A stretch of 64,000 nucleotides of DNA from Hysterangium stoloniferum (GCA_015178975.1 WHVD01000050.1:62001-126000); one strand, 5' to 3'; shown: positions 1 to 10,330, counted from the first letter of the stretch. A program made the numbers and translations. The notes: generated from the letters alone by a model not told the origin.

Positions 1-1308
1 GCCATTTTTGTTTATCATAACCCGATAATTGTCCTTGAAGAATTGCGCAGGATTTAAAAGTCGAACCTTTACTTCCGGCGTCCACTCTACATTAGGAATT
101 TCACCTATAAACTCCGGCCCAAATTGCGATACCTTAAATCGCAATGTTCCAATACCTTGGGCGTAAATATACGCTCCGTTCGCAGTGCGAATTCCTCTTG
201 GAGTTTTATATGCCAAAAAGTCATGTAAGTCTTGCATATTGGATACGTAATGGCCTGATGCTGCCGAATCTAGGAAGTATTGCTGTTCAGAAATTTCCTT
301 GCCCATGAAGAAGGTGGGCTCGACCGCGGTAAACATTCCTCGTGCTGATACTGAAGGGGCTGATGTATTTTTAGATGATTCGGGTAATCTTTTATCGGAC
401 CTGCCCTGATTATCGCCATATTGGGGATTAGGGCGAATTTCTCCTGGACGATGAAAACGACTTCTCCTCTTAGGGCAATCTCTCGCCCAATGGGAAAAAT
501 CTCCGCATTCGAAACAACCCGTAGACGGAGGGTTATTCGGTCCGCTATATGAACCACGTCCAGGTGGCATACCACGCATTATGCCACCGCGTCCGCGTTG
601 GCCCCTTCTAAATCGACTTGTACCTCTATGTGGATTTGTACTTTGGGCACGGAATGCCGATCCTTCCGCATAGCCGGGACGAATTTCTTTCCTAATTTCG
701 ACTTGACGCAATTTATTGACGACCTCTTCAACAGTGTCAATGTCGTAGTCGATGGTCGTGGACATAATATCAAAATCTTCGGGCAAAGTGCTCATAAATA
801 GGCTGAGATAATCGGCATTCGATATAACATGGCCAGCTTCCAACAGCTTAAGCCTGATCGCATCCATCCGCGATTTATACTCAATAATTCCTGTTCCATC
901 GTAACGCATTCGGACCAGCTCCGAAAGCAAAGTTGCTCGGCTATTGGCCAAACGCGTTCCGTACGTAGTTTTCAACGTTTCCCATGCACTCTTTGGATCG
1001 TTGTTCACCATTATAGCCACTCTAGGCTCATCTTCGACGCGCAACATTATTTCACTGTAGGCCCTCTTTTTCCGAAGCTCCCAGGCTTCTTCAATCTCAA
1101 GTTCTTCTTTCGTAGGGACTTTTGCATCTGCGCGTACCGGATCCACCAGTTCTCCCGTCACGACCTTCCATTGGTCCAATGACTCGAGTACGGTCTTCAT
1201 ACTCGCACTCCAAGTGAAATAATTATCCTTTTGTAATTTGGGGAAAACCTGGTAAGCACTCCCAGTGCTTATTTCATAATCTTTGATTTTGTCCAGAGTG
1301 CTCATCAT
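1..1308 (-). CDS. Copia-type retrotransposon Gag and start of protease, 5' end of polyprotein (runs off window)
   Basis: The frame starting at the ATG complementary to 1306-1308 is open without a stop for all 436 codons to the window edge, so this is the N-terminal part of a larger Ty1/copia polyprotein. The N-terminus (MMSTLDKIKDYEISTG) leads into a UBN2/Gag-type region. A complete CX2CX4HX4C zinc knuckle (CFECGDFSHWARDC) lies at residues 265-278, plus-strand 475-516. The retropepsin motif DSAAS follows, with its catalytic Asp codon at 268-270 (residue 347). Gag packages element RNA and the protease cuts the polyprotein. CpGs and CGA codons are retained, unlike the neighbouring elements, so this looks like a young copy. 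A second in-frame ATG (1303-1305) directly follows the first. The family call is firm; activity cannot be judged because pol lies outside the window. Confidence 0.9.
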   Translation of the reverse strand, partial: MMSTLDKIKDYEISTGSAYQVFPKLQKDNYFTWSASMKTVLESLDQWKVVTGELVDPVRADAKVPTKEELEIEEAWELRKKRAYSEIMLRVEDEPRVAIMVNNDPKSAWETLKTTYGTRLANSRATLLSELVRMRYDGTGIIEYKSRMDAIRLKLLEAGHVISNADYLSLFMSTLPEDFDIMSTTIDYDIDTVEEVVNKLRQVEIRKEIRPGYAEGSAFRAQSTNPHRGTSRFRRGQRGRGGIMRGMPPGRGSYSGPNNPPSTGCFECGDFSHWARDCPKRRSRFHRPGEIRPNPQYGDNQGRSDKRLPESSKNTSAPSVSARGMFTAVEPTFFMGKEISEQQYFLDSAASGHYVSNMQDLHDFLAYKTPRGIRTANGAYIYAQGIGTLRFKVSQFGPEFIGEIPNVEWTPEVKVRLLNPAQFFKDNYRVMINKNG

Positions 1309-1355
1309 CGCAAATTCGAACAGGATTTGTTAATTTGAATATAATTAATATATAA

Positions 1356-1372
1356 GGCCGGGGCCCATAACC
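1356..1372 (-). promoter_or_regulatory. Copia primer binding site (half tRNA-iMet type)
   Basis: On the element (minus) strand the LTR is followed by GGTTATGGGCCCCGGCC. Read on the plus strand, GGGCCCATAACC matches the anticodon stem-loop of initiator tRNA-Met. Drosophila copia is known to prime from a tRNA-iMet half cut in the anticodon loop, so this is the minus-strand DNA primer site. The same core lies beside two other copia LTRs in this window (11585-11597 and 44155-44167). Confidence 0.8.
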
Positions 1373-1659
1373 TAATAGCAACTTTAAGTCTCAGCGATAT
1401 GCGATTCGCTATATATACGTTACCTAATAGCAACTTTAAGCTACAAATACATATGAGTTTGTTTGTTTTTGTAAATGATAACACCTAAGTACTTACTCTC
1501 AGCGATATGCGATTCGCTGAGAGTTCCACCTTACTATACTACATGTATATAACAATACATTTTAAGAGGAGATTCAAACCGAAGTTAATTATGTCATTTT
1601 GAGACATACACTGTCTCATTTTTCCGTTTGCGCATTCTTCAAGGCTCGATTACCTAACA
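1373..1659 (-). repeat. 5' LTR of the left copia element
   Basis: This 287 bp segment lies between the primer site and the left arm of the inverted duplication. In element orientation it starts TGTTAGGTAA. It is close in length and layout to the 289 bp LTR of the copia at the right end of the window. It carries a perfect 11-bp inverted repeat (ACTCTCAGCGA / TCGCTGAGAGT, 1496-1519) and a truncated second copy at 1391, 107 bp away. Comparison with the other arm of the inverted duplication (near 40440) shows the insertion sits just before CTTCCGCAGC. The inner end lacks the canonical CA, so the 1373 boundary is less certain than 1659. Confidence 0.75.
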
Positions 1660-3600
1660 CTTCCGCAGCTGGGTAAGTATTACCTCACTCTATACTTATA
1701 CGCATGTCGAAGACCAACTACATACTTTTCTTTATTGCTGCCGTTCAGATGTCGCCAATTTTCATGAGTCATGTCAATTACCAAGAGGTGTTGATTGCAT
1801 TACGTGATATTAGACATGTGGAAAGCAGGGTGAATTCATTTATTACTTTTGATTGATTGCTAAAACAACGCAAACAGATACCATTATATATCCTTTGACT
1901 TTGTAGAGTAGTTTCCTGAGTTCCTTCTCTGCAACGGTCCCAAGTAAGGCGTAAGTATTTTTTTCATTCACAGTTCATTTGTACTGGCTAAGTAGATAAT
2001 AGTCATCTTTATTAGGTGCTTATATATCAGTTGCTTACCTGTAATGGTCCAACTAAGGCTCATATTTATTAATCCTTCCGTCCATATTTATTCTTGACCA
2101 GAGGTTAGCAAAATATAATTCATGATAATGGCAGTGTTTGGGGGTCCATCTGGGAATTAGCAAAATGATTGGGTTCAAGATTGAACCGTTAATATATCTC
2201 TTCTCTCGAAGAAACTTGATCTAATATAGTGTTACGGACTCTACGTTAAACAAACGGTCGAGAATTCAATTGAAGTCCGAAACCCTGGACCTATGTTTGT
2301 TGTGTAGTTTGGACCCATATGTATTCATGTTGTTAATTGCATTGCTGGTCATTTGAGTTTGAGTCTGAGTTTTGACTTTTGATGACTTCCAAAGGCCAGG
2401 CGCATCTCACCGGCATATACATATCTCCCTTATCTATCTATCTTTAAGCCAAGCCTTCTTACGGCATTCTAGGCAAGTCAGTATAAATAGTATAGCTCCG
2501 GTGCACCATAAGCGCACTGGCGCTTCAAGCACCTAAATTGAATCTCTCTTTATAAAATTGAACTCAAAGTAACACATTTTTGTTGGCAAAATGCAATTTA
2601 TTTTTTCTATTTTTTCTTTGAATTATTTACTTATGTAACAATACAGACATAGATCGTGTGAATATAAGTATTAGTCAACTTTTTTCTTTGTTTGCGCTTT
2701 GCCATAGAGCGGATTCAAGTGTTCCGAGAAGAAACTTAGAAATTTGAAGAAACCGGTCCAGTGAATGTCCTCAAGGGTTACTAACCCATGGCCTTTCATA
2801 ACAGGCTCTAGCTGGTGCGCATTCCGCCAGTCCTGTCTGTCAACCAGAGGCTACCTAACTTAACGTCCCACAGATGTTGCGCATAGTTTCGTCACCATCA
2901 TCAAGTTGATTTTTGTAGTGATGTCAATTGGACCCCGTGTAAATATACAATGACAATGGTGCGTACAGATTTGGTTGAAGACAGATTGTGGGAATAATTG
3001 TTATCTACGGGATAAATAGGAGACAAATTTTCAACAGCACACTCAGGTCGGGTCTCAGCTTATGGCTTTCCGAATGTCGGGAGAGCGCTTCGTTATAATG
3101 CCAGTGATATGTAGCTAAGCGATCACTAACATTCAAAATTTGGCGCACACATAGAGCAGACCAAAGGGGGCTTACAGGTGAGATTTGGGACTTGGGAAAG
3201 GTGTAGTGTTTTAGAGATAGGATTAAATGTTAGGGATGAGGCATTACGTCTTTCGAGCATCTGGTATCAAGGCTTTATTAAACATATTACAATCATAGAA
3301 AAATACTCTAAAACGGGAACTTTCCCCTTCTCACGCCCGGAGATCTAAGTGTATCCTATTCCATTAGCCTGCTCTTCCCTTGAAGGCTTGAGAACGGGAG
3401 CTTGACATGCATGTGAGGCACCCTGTCACTTGAATTAATTTCGAAGGAGACGCCGTGTTGGTCCCTCCATATGGAAGTGTGGCAATTGTCTGGTTCTTCT
3501 GACAAGTGAAGCTACAACGACCCTTGCCACCAGGGGAGGGCTACAAGTTGATGTGAACCAATACTCCCACCTGTGAACTAATACTCCCACGCGTAATATG
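1660..3600. other. Non-coding flank upstream of transporter 1
   Basis: No supported coding sequence. The stretch is shared with the other arm, apart from the insertion at about 1975-2540, so it is probably the ancestral 5' intergenic DNA of the transporter unit. It keeps moderate CpG content. Confidence 0.5.
2012..2536. mobile_element. Possible MITE-like insertion with 10-bp terminal inverted repeats
   Basis: TTAGGTGCTT at 2012-2021 is mirrored by AAGCACCTAA at 2527-2536, bounding 525 bp with no coding potential. The opposite arm lacks roughly this segment: the sequence near 1960 joins directly to the sequence near 2545. The absent block appears somewhat larger (about 1975-2540), so the inverted repeats may not be the exact ends. 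A deletion in the right arm is the alternative. Confidence 0.35.
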
Positions 3601-3618
3601 AGGATCAATATAGAATCC

Positions 3619-3625
3619 TATATAA
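3619..3625 (+). promoter_or_regulatory. TATA box of transporter 1
   Basis: TATATAA lies 56 bp before the ATG at 3681, a normal distance for a short fungal 5' leader. The opposite arm has a related AT-rich string at the matching place. Inferred from position and sequence only. Confidence 0.4.
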
Positions 3626-3680
3626 TGTCGCATCCCACTTTAACCTAGCCTGATTTTTCGTTCTTATTCAATAGTCCAAT

Positions 3681-5694
3681 ATGCATCCACCGAAAGCGGC
3701 GTTGGACTCCAACTTGGCCAAGAAGCGTCTCCTTCGCAAGCTGGATGTAACCCTCCTGCCTTTGTTGACGCTCCTGTTTCTCATTATGGGCCTGGACAGA
3801 TCAGCAATTGGTATGTATCGCCTTTTCAATCTTAGCTTGTGTATTAAAAACAGTATTTCTATAGGGAATGCGAAAATAGCAGGTAAATTATGCACTTTCA
3901 TGTCGTGAGAATTTTGATGAATGCGTCTCCAAATATTAGGATTGGAGCGCGACCTGGGCATGAAAGGTCTGGACTTTAATATCGGGATTTCCCTATTTTA
4001 TATCTCTGTCAGTCTTCTCGCGTTTGATCGCCATCTAGCTTACTATACGTTTTAGTATTTTGGCTGCCAACTTCCATCAAATATTGTTTTAAGGCGGGTC
4101 GGTCCAGTTTGGCTTGCATTCTTAGTCATATCATTCGGGATCGTATCAATGTCCACGGCGTTCATTGGGAATTATGCGGGGTTCCTGGTGACTCGTATAA
4201 TGTTGGGACTGACTGAAGGCGGTCTGATGCCAGGGATCGCGTACGTACTCAGTCTTGTGAGTGTCATTCCTGAGATAGTAAATGGTACGGATAATGATAT
4301 GATCAAAGTACTACCCCAGGTCCGAGTTGATAATGCGCATCTCTTTTTTCTTGCCATGCGGAGGTGCTCTGTCTGGCGCTCGTCAATCCCAAATTTCTTT
4401 CCACGTTTCCTTAGACTAACTTGCTCTTCCTCCATAGTTGGCGGTTTCCTCGCAGCAGGACTGATATCTATTAATTCAATAGGGTCAGTTACCTCCTGGC
4501 GCAATATTTTTCTAGTGGAGGGGATCATTACCACCTCGATTGGGATACTCTGCGTGTTTTTGATTCCAAGTCGCCCTGAGAATTTCTGGCTATTGACAGA
4601 GGATGAACGCATACTTGTGGAAGGGACCGCGACAGATAGTCATTTATCAGATGCATTGTCCCAAAGGGGAATTCACCCACGCCTCATCCTGCGTTCATTC
4701 AACTTTCACGTAAACTTCTTTTTTTCATCCTACATGGCGTGTCCTAATTTATAATTACTTACTTTAGGTTGGCCTATGCGCTTTGGGTTTCTTATTGGTC
4801 AATATTTCATTGCAAGGATTAGTTATATTTTTGCCTACTATCATCGCAAGCCGTAAGTTGTTACCAGTTACAATATTACACTACATGGCTGACACTCTTC
4901 TGTCCTTTGCAGTTGGAAAATTCAGTGAACTTTTTTCTAGCTTCTGTCTTGCTCTTGCTCAATGATTAATTTTCTTAGCGACCGCCGAAGCACAACTACG
5001 GACGGTCCCACCGCAACTCGTACAAGGTGTTTGCGCCATTGTGAACGGGTATATGTCATATCGGCTCCAACAACGTGGAATTTTTATTGCTATCGCTTCC
5101 ATAGTTACCATCGTTGGCTATGGAATTTTTGTTGCGTCAGAAGACTCTCATATCCGGTACGTCTCTAGCTATATGCTCCAACTTCTCAAGTTCGAGATTG
5201 AACCAGCTCAGATACGGAGCATGCTTCCTGGCTTTTGGGGGAACCGCGTCAAATGTCACACTTTTCCTCTCTTGGGTTGTTGAAAATTCAGCTCCAGAGC
5301 CAGTGCGTGCCGCGAACATCGCTATCATAACTGGAGTAGGTGGTATCGGTTCTCTTATAAGGTAACATATTCGTATCCTTGACTTTATTTTCGCTGAAAA
5401 AACGTTATATGCGCCAGTGTTTGGGCGTATTTGCCAAGTGATGGTCCAAACTTGTATGCCGTCTGTGCTTTGCGACCTTGCATTATCTAACAATTTGCTA
5501 GTCGTCATGGCTTTTCCCTGAATCTGGCGGGGGCGTGTATTACTTTTATTCTGGCCATTATTGGAGTATTGTACGTTCACTGGGAAAATGCGAAAAGGGA
5601 GCGTGGCGAGCGCGATGATCGATTAATTGAGAAATCACAGACGGAGCTCGATGAGCTTGGCTCACAGCATCCTGAATATCGATATCAACCATAA
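3681..5694 (+). CDS. MFS transporter, anion:cation symporter (allantoate permease-like) family; 12 exons
   Basis: Predicted plasma-membrane proton-coupled uptake carrier for a small organic anion or vitamin-like solute; the substrate cannot be told. Exons by eye: 3681-3810, 3865-3882, 3940-4007, 4056-4256, 4309-4381, 4438-4709, 4768-4852, 4913-4924, 4979-5156, 5212-5361, 5418-5453 and 5502-5694. They sum to 1416 nt (471 aa plus stop), all with GT..AG borders and no internal stop. Family hallmarks are the N-terminal KRLLRKLDVTLLPLLTLL, then GNAKIAGLERDLG in TM1-2, RIMLGLTEGG, TSWRNIFLVEGIITT before TM6, and AEAQLRTVPPQLV in the second half. The C-terminus ends ..HPEYRYQP. Two micro-exons of 18 and 12 nt are shared with both paralogues. 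The N-terminus is shorter than in the paralogue at 18132. It is paired with 37027-39047 in the inverted duplication. Confidence 0.85.
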
Positions 5695-5885
5695 TTCACA
5701 TGTTGTATTGTTATAAATTTATATAGTGCATATACTGTAATTCCTTCTCCTCAACCATATTTACATCTTTCTCCTCTACAGGTTCCGGATAATCCATGGG
5801 AACCAAATCTCTACTTATTAGGCTTCCCTGTCCGGGCTGGGAAACATATTATAAAAATGTCTTAAGAACTAGGTGTATAAGTGTA

Positions 5886-6318
5886 TGTTGGTTTTAGTTA
5901 TATTATGTTGTAAGTTGTTGAGGAAACTATTAAAAATAGTATGAGTTGGCTTATTGTAATACACAATCTACAAGTGAGTAATAGACTTGTAATAATAGTA
6001 CTTGTTTGTCAATCAATGTGTCAGTTAGTGAATCACCTTCTGACATGATAGGTAGGATGCTAGTTTAGGTGTACACTGGTTCTGGCATGCATTAACCTCA
6101 GAAAACATGGTCCACAATTAGCATCCTCCTATGAAAAAGTGAAGAAATGGGTGAACTGCCCCTAGGAAAAGGGTGGTTTCATCACCAATTCCAACAGAAA
6201 CTCACAATTTACTAAATACGCACTTTTGTAGAATATGCTCAGCTAAGATGTACTTTACAGTAGCTTAGTCATACATACAAAACTTTGTCCACTTTTGTTA
6301 TACTGTCAACATCTAACA
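5886..6318. repeat. Solo LTR (433 bp) with 5-bp target duplication GTGTA
   Basis: The segment starts TGTTGG and ends CTAACA, flanked by GTGTA at 5881-5885 and 6319-6323. It is absent from the matching site in the other arm, so it inserted after the duplication. Its last ~85 bp match, in reverse, the 5' LTR of the copia at 10331-11750. Its early part (about 5930-6005) matches 20318-20397. Confidence 0.85.
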
Positions 6319-6323
6319 GTGTA

Positions 6324-6690
6324 TTCATCTTAATATCACCCAAACAACTCCTGGTTACTGAGAGAGGATGAATGTACATTTGTCTTGGAAGGGAGTGCCA
6401 AAAATAATAATTTATCAGGTGCATCATTCCAAAGGAGTATTCACTCACACCTCATTCTGCATTCATGTAATTTTTACCTAAACTTCCTTTTTCATGTTAA
6501 ATGGCATGTACTAATGTAGATCTGTTCCTTGTAGGTTTGCCTTTACATGTTGGGTCATTTCAATCACTACACTTTCATTGTGGGGGATTAGTCATTTTGG
6601 CAAGCTCCCACCATGCTACCTGTTAACATTTTAGATTTTCAGTAGTGATCTTGCCATGATAACACTTGTGGGTCACCAATATATTCCATG
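6324..6690 (+). pseudogene. Remnant of an MFS transporter (exon 6 end to exon 7)
   Basis: The frame around 6355-6470 reads like LLREDE..LEG..SDASFQRSIH, matching exon 6 of the transporters, followed by intron-like DNA and a degenerate exon 7. The same remnant lies at the matching place in the other arm (36560-36830). The ancestral unit therefore already held an intact gene followed by a truncated copy. The copy is cut off by the Tc1 insertion at 6699. Confidence 0.75.
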
Positions 6691-6698
6691 CTAGGCTA

Positions 6699-6909
6699 CA
6701 GTGAGGGACAAAACCCTTCCGATGATTTTTAGTTGTGCAAAGATCCTTGAATAACTCAAGAACCACTGTAGATACAGACTTGAAATTTGGGGATTGGTTA
6801 GGTTTATATGTTATCTATATGCCCTTAAAATATTATGACATAAGCATTAGTATTTCCCACACTATAAACAAAACACTAATAAAATCACATTGGAAGGGTT
6901 TTGTCCCTG
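6699..6909 (+). repeat. Left terminal inverted repeat of the Tc1 element
   Basis: Begins GTGAGGGACAAAACCCTT after the TA target and ends in AAGGGTTTTGTCCCTG. The repeat is thus itself bounded by inverted copies of an ~18 bp motif, probably transposase binding sites. Its partner is at 8092-8302. Confidence 0.88.
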
Positions 6910-6936
6910 GTATAAAAAGAACACAAATCAAACAAT

Positions 6937-7952
6937 CTAGTACTTGGTATAGCCTCTCTTGGCCTTCAAAACAGCCTCAACCCTTCTAGGAATACTCTCT
7001 ATCAAGTTCTGACAAGTGGAGGCAGGGATATTCTCCTACTCTGTCTGAACCCTCTCCCACAACTCATGAATACTCTTGGGTGCCACTTCATACTCTCCCA
7101 ACCTCCTTTTGAGGTAATACCAGAGGTGTTCAATTGGATTAAGGTCAGCAGACTGAGGTGGCAATACCATGACCATAAATCCATTGTCTTTGAACCAATT
7201 AATGGCCTTTGTGCTCTTGTGTTTGGTATCATTGTCCTGCTGAAAGACCACATCTTCTGTGTTCTTGCTATAATACTCTACAGTTGCTTGAAGTTCATCT
7301 TCCAAAATGCTACCATAAAGGTCAGCATCCATTCTCCCATTAATCTTGGTGGAATATCCTGGGCCTTCCCAGAACATACAGCTCCACAACATCAGATTTC
7401 CTCCCCCAAACCTCACCGTGTCCTTGACCAGCCTACCACTGAGCCCCTCTCCTGCCCTTTTCCACATCTAATTCCTCCCATATGACCCCAAACAATTGAT
7501 TTTTGTCTCATCTGATCAAACAACCCTCTTCCAATCATCCACAGTCCAGTCCTTGTGTGCCAGAGTAAAGTCCATCCTTGCCTTCCTATACCTCTTATTG
7601 AGTAAAGGCCTTTTTCTCTTCACAATAGCCCTCATTTCAGCCTTCTTGAATGTCCTATGAACAGTTCTAACTGAAATAGACTCTCCAGTCATATCTTGAA
7701 TGGTTTGGTGACCTCAGTGGCATTTTCAGCCTTTTGAGAAGTGATTTGTTGAATAGAATAATGCATATCTGAGGAGGAAAGCTTGTATAAACAGCCACCA
7801 GATGGGTTGGCAAGTGATGGGCAATGGGTAGAATGAATTCTGGATATAGTGGACAGATCCTGGCCAGTGATTTCAGAGATCTGAGGAGCAGACTTGCCCT
7901 TATTGAGAAAAGTGAGAATATGGCTAAGCTGAGGAGGAGTAAGAGCCTTCAT
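6937..7952 (-). pseudogene. Tc1-type DDE transposase, inactivated
   Basis: The N-terminal helix-turn-helix region starts at the ATG near 7950 (MKALTPPQLSHILTFLNKGK). The catalytic core shows SDETK (first Asp), FQQDNDTKHKS (second Asp) and LNPIEHLWYYLK (Glu), the DD34E arrangement of Tc1. The C-terminus reads EAVLKAKRGYTKY and stops at 6937-6939. Damage: a frameshift near 7690, a TGA where Trp of VVWSDE is usual, a stop just before MWKRAG near 7467, and a TAG at 7036-7038. The normal enzyme cuts and pastes at TA; this copy cannot make full-length protein. Confidence 0.9.
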
Positions 7953-8091
7953 GGTGTAGAATGTTGAGCTATGGGGATGTTTTTGGATTGGAAAGTAAAC
8001 AGATGTATATATATATAATTTTGACAGGTCAGATGATTTTTATTTGCACTTATTTGCATATAAACAATATGGTTATATGTTAATCATGTGA

Positions 8092-8302
8092 CAGGGACAA
8101 AACCCTTCCAATGCAGTTTAATTAGTATTTTATTTATAGTGTGGGAAATACTGATGCTTATGTAATAATACTTTAAGGGTAAATAGACAACATATAGACC
8201 TAACCACTCCCCAAATCTTAGGTTTGTAGCTACAGTGGTTCTTGAGTTATTCATGAATCTTTGCACAACTAAAAATCATTGGAATGGTTTTGTCCCTCAC
8301 TG
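8092..8302 (-). repeat. Right terminal inverted repeat of the Tc1 element
   Basis: Partner of 6699-6909. It shows the same inner CAGGGACAAAACCCTTCC and outer CCCTCACTG ends, adjoining TA at 8303-8304. Confidence 0.88.
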
Positions 8303-8702
8303 TATGTAGTTCTGTACAGTAGCTTAGTAATACCAATGCTTTTTGCTTGCATCCACAGTGTACTGATGTATATCTCCTTTGTGTCACCCCACAACTTGGT
8401 CACTTTGTGACCTGGTGGATCAATAATAATGTCTTTAAATACTACATTAGCAGTCATATGTATCTGTCTTGGAATAATATTTTCAAATATTTGATCACAT
8501 AACTGTTGTATTATCTTCTGTGACCATGTCATACTGAGGGCTTCTGTACATTCCAGCTTCCCATTTATTCTCATGCAGAAACTTATTTTAAAGTGATTAA
8601 AGTTTACATTATTCAGAATTATATACATTATATACATTTGTAAATTCACTGAACCTAAAAAACATAAGTCAGTCTCCTTTTGGAACCTTGCTGAATACTT
8701 AC
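8303..8702 (-). other. Helitron-associated tail with a repeated helicase-end fragment
   Basis: On the minus strand 8380-8475 encodes MTANVVFKDIIIDPP, a near copy of the helicase end MTANVVFKDVIIDP at 8703-8760. The C-terminal tail is therefore partly duplicated. No clear Helitron 3' hairpin/CTRR end was found before the Tc1 insertion. Confidence 0.45.
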
Positions 8703-8846
8703 TCATGGATCAATAATAACATCCTTAAACACTACATTTGCAGTCATATCAGTGTCATGGAGGAGTATTTTCACTCTTCCCCAATTTGTCCCTCTTGAAA
8801 CACCAATATAAAACTGTCCATCTAAGAACACAGGAGTATGCAGACC

Positions 8847-9833
8847 TGTTAGGATACACACACAGGCCGGGTCTCCAGAGAAACCCGCGGGATATCCGGT
8901 AGGACTTGGCTTCAGCTTATAGGCTGTGCCCTCACTAGATCATGTTGTCCAATTTCAAACAGACGGATGGGGATCCCGGGGAGTCCGGGCGGGGTTCGTG
9001 GGTCGTAGGTCGTAAGTCAGAGGTTGTGGGTTGTAAGTTGGAGGTTATGGGTTGTAAGTTGGAGGTTGTGGGTTGTAAGTTGGAGGTTGTGGGTTGTAAG
9101 TTGGAGGTTGTGGGTTGTAAGTTGGAGGTTGTGGGTTGTAAGTCAGAGGTTGTGGGTTGTAAGTCAGAGGTTGTGGGTTGTAAGTTGGAGGTTGTGGGTC
9201 GTGAGTTGAGATAGTTGAGAGAGATAGATGCGCCAGAGCCCATGGGCTCCGACTAGTGAGAGTGATGTGAATCAAGCAAGGTTTTAGAGCGGAAAATGTT
9301 ATTAGATTACTGGGGGAAATCTAAGCTAATTTTCTGACTGGATTGTATGTACAACATCTGCCAGTTTATATAGACCATGGAGTGAATGACATACCAAATC
9401 CAGTAATGATGAAACGAAACTAACAAAACATAAAACGGGAATAATAAACACCAAATTGGTGTTAGGAATGGGACGGAATGGAGCAGAGTCCAAATCGTGA
9501 CAAAGCATAACCCATAACGGGAAACGGAGTGGGAGCAGAGTCCTAAATCATGACAGGTCATTTGACTAAAACAGGAATGGGGCTCGATTAGAGCGGTGAC
9601 GGGATTCTGAGCGGGGTCCAGTGACTGATGCGTGGGATGAAGATGGACATAGACAGAGACGGAGTCCGGGGGAAGTCCGGTGACTGATATGTGTCGTAAT
9701 GAGGTCGAATGTAACAAGTCTTGATGTAACGGAGTCCAGGCAGGAAATCCTATAAACAGACAATTGGTGCTTGTAGCGTGTGGGGGTGTACGGGTTAGTG
9801 CCTGGAGTCTGGCATGATTGTCCCGTCGTAACA
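8847..9833 (+). repeat. Solo LTR, 987 bp, target duplication AGACC (family 1, copy 1)
   Basis: Runs from TGTTAGGATAC to GTCGTAACA, with AGACC at 8842-8846 and 9834-9838. It splits the Helitron helicase between SQGQSL and the following TPVF region. It is homologous along its length to 57485-58461. It contains the shared LTR motif at 8901-8935 and a 21-bp minisatellite. Many CpGs remain, so it is younger than its host. Confidence 0.92.
9002..9205 (+). repeat. 21-bp minisatellite inside solo LTR
   Basis: About nine units of TTGTGGGTTGTAAGTTGGAGG, with variants such as AAGTCAGAGG. All frames stay open here and give repetitive peptides of no evident meaning. The G-rich strand could form G-quadruplexes. 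Confidence 0.9.
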
Positions 9834-10330
9834 AGACCCAATCCAACTAATTTTAAAGATTGACCCTGTGACTTAGTGATAGTCATAGAAAATGCTAGCC
9901 TGACTGGAAACTGCTGACAATGTAGTTCAAATGACACTTATTTTGTAGTTGGAATAATTGTTATTTGAGGGATGAATGCCAGCTCCCCTGCTGTAATGAT
10001 CTTTACTTGAAGTACTCTGTGAGTCATTTGTATTAACTGCAGTCTTATTCCATTACAGAGGGATCCAAGTTTCAAAGAAGCATCAATGGCACTCCAGGTT
10101 TCAAGTGCAATTTACTTGGTGACAATCCTCCAAAGTGGGTTGACTTTAAGTACTCAGGAGGATATAATGTCTGCACTGTAGTAGGTTTGCCCAATCCCTG
10201 GAAATTTTCCAAAGAGCATGTCATTGATTTGATCTACATCTGAATAGAGAATGGCCCACTCCAAGAAAAAGTCATCTGTAAGAACCTCAGGATCATATAT
10301 GTTTGGATAAATAGTTGAGACTAAATTATA

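Larger units (their letters stand above)
1660..6690 (+). repeat. Left arm of a large inverted duplication (partner 36480-40450)
   Basis: Many blocks match the reverse complement of 36480-40450: the segment around 1665-1770 with 40350-40445, 2640-2760 with 39930-40020, the transporter gene with 37027-39047, its 3' flank 5780-5880 with 36850-36975, and the transporter remnant 6324-6640 with 36560-36830. The arms are clearly diverged; the two first exons differ at about 10 of 44 residues. Left-arm-only insertions are the segment around 1975-2540 and the solo LTR 5886-6318. The outer end is interrupted by the copia element, so the duplication may continue beyond the window. Confidence 0.85.
6699..8302 (-). 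mobile_element. Tc1/mariner DNA transposon, full length but degraded
   Basis: The element runs CAGTGAGGGACAAAACCCTT...to the reverse complement of the same end and is flanked by TA (6697-6698 and 8303-8304), the expected target duplication. It is 1604 bp long. Terminal inverted repeats of about 211 bp (6699-6909 and 8092-8302) match with few differences. It contains one broken transposase on the minus strand. It inserted between the left-arm transporter remnant and the Helitron remains. Confidence 0.92.

Noticed and set aside
829-1182. 117-codon plus-strand frame
   Set aside because: Antisense shadow of the unbroken copia Gag frame on the minus strand.
1360-1372. Possible tRNA-Met gene
   Set aside because: Only the 12-13 nt anticodon-arm string is present, next to an LTR. 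The rest of a tRNA is missing; it is a primer binding site.
4309-4381. Apparent frameshift in exon 5 of transporter 1
   Set aside because: Careful recounting of the T run shows MRISFFLPCGGALSGA in frame, as in the other arm.
4172-4612. 146-codon antisense frame over the transporter
   Set aside because: Shadow of the spliced transporter exons, with no features of its own.
9002-9205. CRISPR-like array appearance
   Set aside because: Units are contiguous without spacers and lie within an LTR with target duplication; the host is a eukaryote.
8942-9275. Several overlapping open frames giving VGCK/LQPTTSN-type repeat peptides
   Set aside because: They are translations of the 21-bp minisatellite in a solo LTR. 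All frames are open because the unit is a multiple of three.
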